Source of the DNA: Monilinia fructicola
Taxonomy: Eukaryota; Ascomycota; Leotiomycetes; Helotiales; Sclerotiniaceae
Direction of reading: 5' to 3'
DNA: 64,000 nucleotides
NCBI GenBank assembly: GCA_008692225.1
Contig: VICG01000005.1
Coordinates: forward strand, 2,553,001 to 2,617,000
In this document: positions 59,718 to 64,000 of the stretch, piece after piece
Position numbering within the stretch: the first letter of the stretch is position 1
Layout of the letters: every line of letters starts with the position of its first letter
Position numbers and translations under genes: made by a program
The notes under the pieces: generated by a model
What the model was told of the DNA's origin: nothing
The model's database searches: none
What the model saw: the letters and a program-made list of their open reading frames with translations, nothing else

Positions 59718-61547
59718 ATGCACGCCGGGCGACAAAATTTCAATAACCATATAAACCATCTAACGAAATCGATTGCCCAGGTGGGTAAGGACATCTATAC
59801 TTTATTTGAAATGAACCCATCCGGCCTTTTACGCATGTCAGAGGCTATTCTATGGAGGTTTCGTGATATACTCAACACTCCACTTCCGCTTTCCCCTCGC
59901 CAGAATCCATCAGCAGATTGTTCTCAGGCAGAACAAAGCGCATCGCAAGCCTCTCAACAAGCATTTCAACAAGCCTCCCAGTCGATCCAGCAAGCAAATC
60001 AATCTGCATCTCAGGCCGCCCAGCAAGCATCTCAATCAGCTTTTAATTCCATACAACAAGTAAATAACAGTGCAAGCCAGCTGATTGCTGCTGCCTCCAG
60101 AAGTTCCTCAAGTGTAGTGAGCAGTGCGAGTTCGGCGATTGCAAGTATCCAAGCTTCAGCCAGCTCGGCTGTAGCTAGAGCAAATGTGGCGATGCAGAGT
60201 GCACAATTTACGGCGAGTTTATTGCAGGTGAGTTAGGCAGGAGCTACGCATAGATGAATAATTAACTGAAGCCAAATTTGGTTGCTAATGTTGGATAAAA
60301 TAGCAAGAAGTATCGAAGGCTGGAGCAACAGCAGCTGTATGTTCTTTTTTTGGCACATTTTGCTCATCTCCACTAAGAACTTATAGGCAGCAAACGAACA
60401 GGTCCAGCAGTCTCAAAATGTAGCAATTACTGAGACTCAGGTTGCCTTGGCGATAGTAGGGAGTATCATTGCTTCAACTCTGCTAACCATGCTTGTTCTT
60501 GGGTGCATCATCAGGTATAGGAAGGAGTACGAACAACAAAAGACTGGCAGGAATGCGATACAAGATGATTCAAATGTCGATGAAAAACCCCCCATTGAGA
60601 GATTGAAGGGCAGTGAGGGACTCCATGCGCGAAAAGATATGTTTGGGCCAGATTTGAAGAAAACAGACCCCTTGGCTGCATCACTGACCCCATATAATTC
60701 ACATATCAAAGGCATGCACGAAAGACAAGGTCATAAAAATGAACTGACAACGAAGGAAACATACTTAACATGGAACCCAAAAGACCCACCGAAAGCACCA
60801 AGACTCAGATCATGGTTACAGCTTAGGGTCAAAAATGGTATCCCACCTTCTTCCAATGATCCCGTCAATCCACCGACATCTGGAAATAGCGATGAGAAGA
60901 GACCATTAGGGGGACAACTAAAATCACCACATAGTATGATACTTGTGAGAAGTCCAAAGTCACCAATTCTCGGTTCACCACTTGACATTAAACCAACCAC
61001 ATTGAATAGAAATCAAATTATATTACCTCAAAATCATGATGAGACGGATTCAGACTTGAAGGAAGGAGTACAAGAGCGATATCAATTCACAGCGAATACC
61101 GGAAAAGAGAGTCTATGGACTGATGACATGCGGAGTACGATTGCGCCAGAGAAGTCACCACTCCAACCCCAAAGTTTAGAGGTGGTATTTTCCGAACATG
61201 AGCAGCACGTTCGCAACACAGAGGGATGGTTCCTCGAGCAGCAGGAACAGCAACGACAGGAAAATGACCGACTAAAGCCATCGACACAGGGTCAGAACTT
61301 TCTGCGAGAGAGCTTGTTGAAAGAGATTGATTCTCCGTCAACGGTAAGAGCGTCGAGATTTATCGGGTCACCTAAGACACCGAAACTTGGGGTTAGTGTG
61401 AGCATTAGAAGTATTAAGGGAGAGGTGCATTATGTTGAATCGGTGAAGGGCGTGAAGAACTCTGTTCATGGTTCGCAATCCAGTACAAAAAATGCCCGGT
61501 GTGGTGATGAAGGCCGGAGGCTAGGTAGGATAGGGAATGCAAGGTGA
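59718..61547 (+). CDS. single-pass membrane protein with Ser/Ala/Gln-rich N-terminal region
   Basis: Three exons: 59718-60227, 60304-60336 (an 11-codon microexon) and 60387-61547. The introns (76 and 50 bp) are GT-AG and all junctions are in phase 0; the product is 567 aa. Residues about 75-170 are low-complexity SQASQQAFQQASQSIQQ-type sequence turning into SSSSVVSSASSAIASIQ, probably helical or coiled. One membrane span, VALAIVGSIIASTLLTMLVLGCII (about 200-223), is followed by a basic RYRKEYEQQK stop-transfer and a long polar tail rich in Pro/Ser. The architecture resembles fungal surface sensors (Ser-rich ectodomain, one span, cytoplasmic tail), but no WSC domain is present. The start is uncertain: ATG 59811 (MNPSGLLRM) is an alternative, and a signal peptide was not found. 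Confidence 0.65.
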
Positions 61548-61956
61548 TGAATGGGTCCCTTTCCAGTGCCTGAAACGATTAGTCTTAAATTAATCGAAAT
61601 GAATATAATGAAGGGTAAAACTATTTCAAACACAAGGCTATGATCAATTGATGAAAAAAATATGATTTCTTACACAAGGAGGAAGAATGATTAAGGTAGC
61701 GAACGAATGATATTCCAAACAATCCCTGCCTGGTGCCTGCTACGAGGAAGGTACTTCAGTCTCCCGGGCATATATTCTTGCGAAGATCATTGAGAGTTCA
61801 AACCAATAAATCCCAACCTGATATCTCCAACAAGATTAAATGACCCCTCTATAGCCCCTCATTATCCAAATTATATAAGATCTTACATCAACCCTCCTCA
61901 GCAACTAGTCGTGGTTCAATCTTTGAAGTCATTTTTCTTCGACTGAATAGGGCTTT
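61548..61956. other. convergent intergenic, shared 3' regions
   Basis: Contains the 3' ends of the membrane-protein gene (+) and the Pro-rich small gene (-). Nothing else is seen. Confidence 0.5.
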
Positions 61957-62465
61957 TCATAGCACTTTTGACTTTTCATCCCAATCTTCCACCATTACCT
62001 TCTCATCGCTGAATGGATTGTGTACATAAACCTCTTTCTCGTCGTAATATATCGCATCGTTTTTAGGTTCCGGTATTGCGCTCCTTACGTTTTGATGGGA
62101 TCTGCGATGAGAGATATTGAGAGGTCTGATTGATAGTCAATTAGTACGCCGCAATAAAAATGTCTGCATGCATTTGGATCTACTTACAGCGGAGGCAAAG
62201 GCTTCTGTTTCTGGGCAAGAGCCTCTTGAGGTAGTGGGGGCAATGGTTTATCGTAAATATAGAATACCGTTCCATCACATGGACCTGTACAGCTGTATCG
62301 CGATTCTTGACCCTGAAGTATGCTATGATATGTTTCCGCAACCAGCGTGGTGCTAGCATAGCTTGAGAAGGTCGAATCACAGGAATTGCGACTGTAAACT
62401 GAAGAGCTTCGATTGTGTTTTGGGCCAGGTGAATGTGGCACTTGAAGAAGTACTAGATTTGACAT
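61957..62465 (-). CDS. small Pro-rich protein with PLPPLP motif, 140 aa
   Basis: Two exons, 62188-62465 and 61957-62101, with an 86-bp intron (GTAAGT...CGCAG); the product is 140 aa. It starts MSNLVLLQVPHSPGPKHN, then a Ser/Tyr-rich stretch (NRSSSVYSRNSCDSTFSSYA). After a segment with two Cys (YSCTGPCDG) comes YDKPLPPLPQEALAQKQKPL, ending in a second PLPPL: proline motifs of the SH3-ligand type. The C-terminus is acidic and Tyr-rich (AIYYDEKEVYVHNPFSDEK). No signal peptide or membrane span. I do not recognise the family. The protein could be a small adaptor (inference). The model is supported by open frame and phase on both sides of a consensus intron. Confidence 0.6.
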
Positions 62466-63545
62466 TGATATATATCGTAGGGTTTTAAATCAAGTCCTTT
62501 CACCACAGGAGGTTTTATTCACTTGAGTTAGTATTGGAGTCGTGTCGAATTATTGAATCGTCGTGTATGAATCGTCCACGGTTCTTGACCGGGAAACATC
62601 TCCATCTTATGTATACCTTCACCCTCATAGCTGTATGTCTGACCGAGCATATACGACGACGTTACAGTAGGATTCTATCGCGTGATGAAGTTGAAATTTG
62701 TATTATGTTTGAGGCGCAGAAATGAAATCCTTCATGATGAGATACTAAGCGTCGTCGTATGAATGAAGGGGTAATTAGGATTTAAAGTTAAACTTTAGCG
62801 AATGGCCGATGACCCGATACAGGCCTCCTTGCTCTGTATTTCTGGGGCAACTCATTCCTACATCTCACCCAATTTTTATATATAGAAATTGTTTGATTGT
62901 TTCTTCCATTCCATGCATCAATTCCATGTATTGAAACGTGGTCTTGATAGATATCTTGATTTTTGAGGATTCATATACAAGAGTTGAACGATACCAATGG
63001 TGTCATCATAGATGTCGTCTTTAAGCCTCCCGAGCCACCATCACCTCTTCTCTATTGAGTAACCTTGTTGAACCTTTAAAAGGCCGGCGTGACTTGCTTT
63101 AACTTAGCTTCCGAAATCCGGGGTTTTACGAGGGGCTAATCCCCAGATTCAATCTACAGTAAGGTTACCAGGACTTAATTTTAGTGCAATATCAGTGCGA
63201 AATAAGATGGCTTACGGTAATTGACGATCTCTATTGGCTTCTTATATTTCCTCTCGTCCGCTTCTAACTTTCCAGAAACTGGCTCAAATTTTACGATGTT
63301 GGAAAGATCTTCATATGGCAATAGTTTGTCGCACGTTAAGTTACTAGTTAGTGATCCGCATCTTTTAATACCTCGTGGTGAGTATTGTGTTGCAGAGTTC
63401 CTCTTCTTTGCTTTTTGTATACCAAACACATATCCTCGATATTCTCAATTGTTCAGTGAGAAACGAAAGGACATACTACACCTATTGATGTCTTTGTTAA
63501 TCATTGCATTTATCAAATCGCTCATCTGCGAATTGCTTACTCACG
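62466..63545. promoter_or_regulatory. divergent intergenic region
   Basis: About 1.1 kb between the Pro-rich gene (-) and the MGNC gene (+), carrying both promoters. Short unconserved frames only. Confidence 0.45.
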
Positions 63546-63960
63546 ATGGGCAATTGCCTCGTCCGTTTAAAGGCCGAAATGGTTTCACCTCCTCCAAGTC
63601 TGGAAACTGGGAAACTCTTGGGCCACGGAAAGTTAGTCTTATTCATTCTCAAAATACACAAAGAAGGAGAATTAGTGAAAAAGGATGGAGGGGGGCGGAA
63701 GAGGGCGAAAAGAGAAATCGCCTTCCATTAGGAAGAAGGGAAACACCAAGTGGTATTGAGGGGTTAACCTTTGATTATGCCGGAAGACCTGTGTAAGTCG
63801 ACCTTATCCGTACAAAGCTTAATTGGGATAAATTGGCCATCTTCATTGCATTGACTAACATTGGGGTTTGCGGAGTAGCTGGCGAGATCCAAAAATAAAG
63901 ACACACGACTCCGACGACAGCGATATTTCGAAGTTTGAACAGGTAGAGAAGAAGCTTTAG
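63546..63960 (+). CDS. small protein with predicted N-myristoylation signal (MGNC), 94 aa
   Basis: Three exons: 63546-63631, 63676-63792 and 63879-63960. The introns are 44 bp (GTTAGT...ATTAG) and 86 bp (GTAAGT...GTAG, with a TTGACTAAC branch point); phases add up to 94 aa and a TAG stop. It starts MGNCLVRLKAEMVSPPPS: Gly2 and Cys4 fit dual N-myristoylation and palmitoylation, which would place the protein at a membrane. A basic middle (EKRNRLPLGRRETPSG) is followed by GLTFDYAGRPVWRDPK and an acidic tail (DSDDSDISKFEQVEKKL). I do not recognise the family. The first intron is near the minimum length for fungi, so that junction is the least certain part. Confidence 0.6.
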
Positions 63961-64000
63961 GGCTCCCAGGCCTGGATAATTGCCTTCAGCAATGGCAGAA

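Overview
The window looks like nuclear DNA of a filamentous ascomycete (Pezizomycotina), probably a leotiomycete near Botrytis/Sclerotinia. The protein-coding genes carry short spliceosomal introns (44 to about 300 bp) with TACTAAT/CTAAC-type branch points. The housekeeping genes are fungal in type: SconB/Met30, acetyl-CoA carboxylase and NudE. Intergenic DNA is long, low in complexity and in places extremely AT-rich. No rRNA, tRNA or CRISPR was found. The species guess is inference; the kingdom and subphylum are well supported by gene content.

Layout. Bases 1-24.7 kb are gene-poor accessory DNA. They hold three paralogues of an unnamed F-box-like family, all on the minus strand (1-756 partial, 15153-16513, 19122-20169), an AT-rich block with an LTR-like GC island (about 2.0-2.35 kb), the sulfur regulator sconB (7049-9336) and a small TA-flanked MITE (10530-10780). 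Bases 24.7-46.4 kb are the conserved core: a secreted nucleoside hydrolase (+), convergent with the 2285-aa acetyl-CoA carboxylase (-), then nudE (-) and an amino-acid permease of the GABA/choline type (-). Bases 46.4-64 kb hold a biuret-hydrolase-like cysteine hydrolase (+) divergent from the permease, a kelch protein (+), a 1865-bp inverted-repeat transposon, a RING-H2 protein (-) and four small or unrecognised genes. Three of those four needed manual splicing: 58387-58921, 61957-62465 and 63546-63960. The fourth is a single-pass membrane protein at 59718-61547.

Most striking. (1) A non-autonomous DNA transposon at 53777-55641 has terminal inverted repeats of about 110 bp and an exact 8-bp target duplication (hAT-like). 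It carries internally an interstitial TTAGGG telomere-type array directly beside about 100 uninterrupted TTA units, flanked by 19-bp tandem repeats in opposite orientation on the two sides. (2) Four single-base insertions at short homopolymers break otherwise perfectly conserved reading frames (three in acetyl-CoA carboxylase, one in the permease). This points to consensus errors of the assembly rather than biology. (3) There is a GC-AG intron in the permease, a candidate N-myristoylated 94-aa protein beginning MGNC, and a probable nitrogen-scavenging pair (permease plus amidohydrolase) with a shared 2.3-kb divergent promoter.

All splice models were derived by eye from conserved protein continuity and GT/AG (or GC/AG) sites. 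They sum to correct phase in every gene reported, apart from the four noted insertions.
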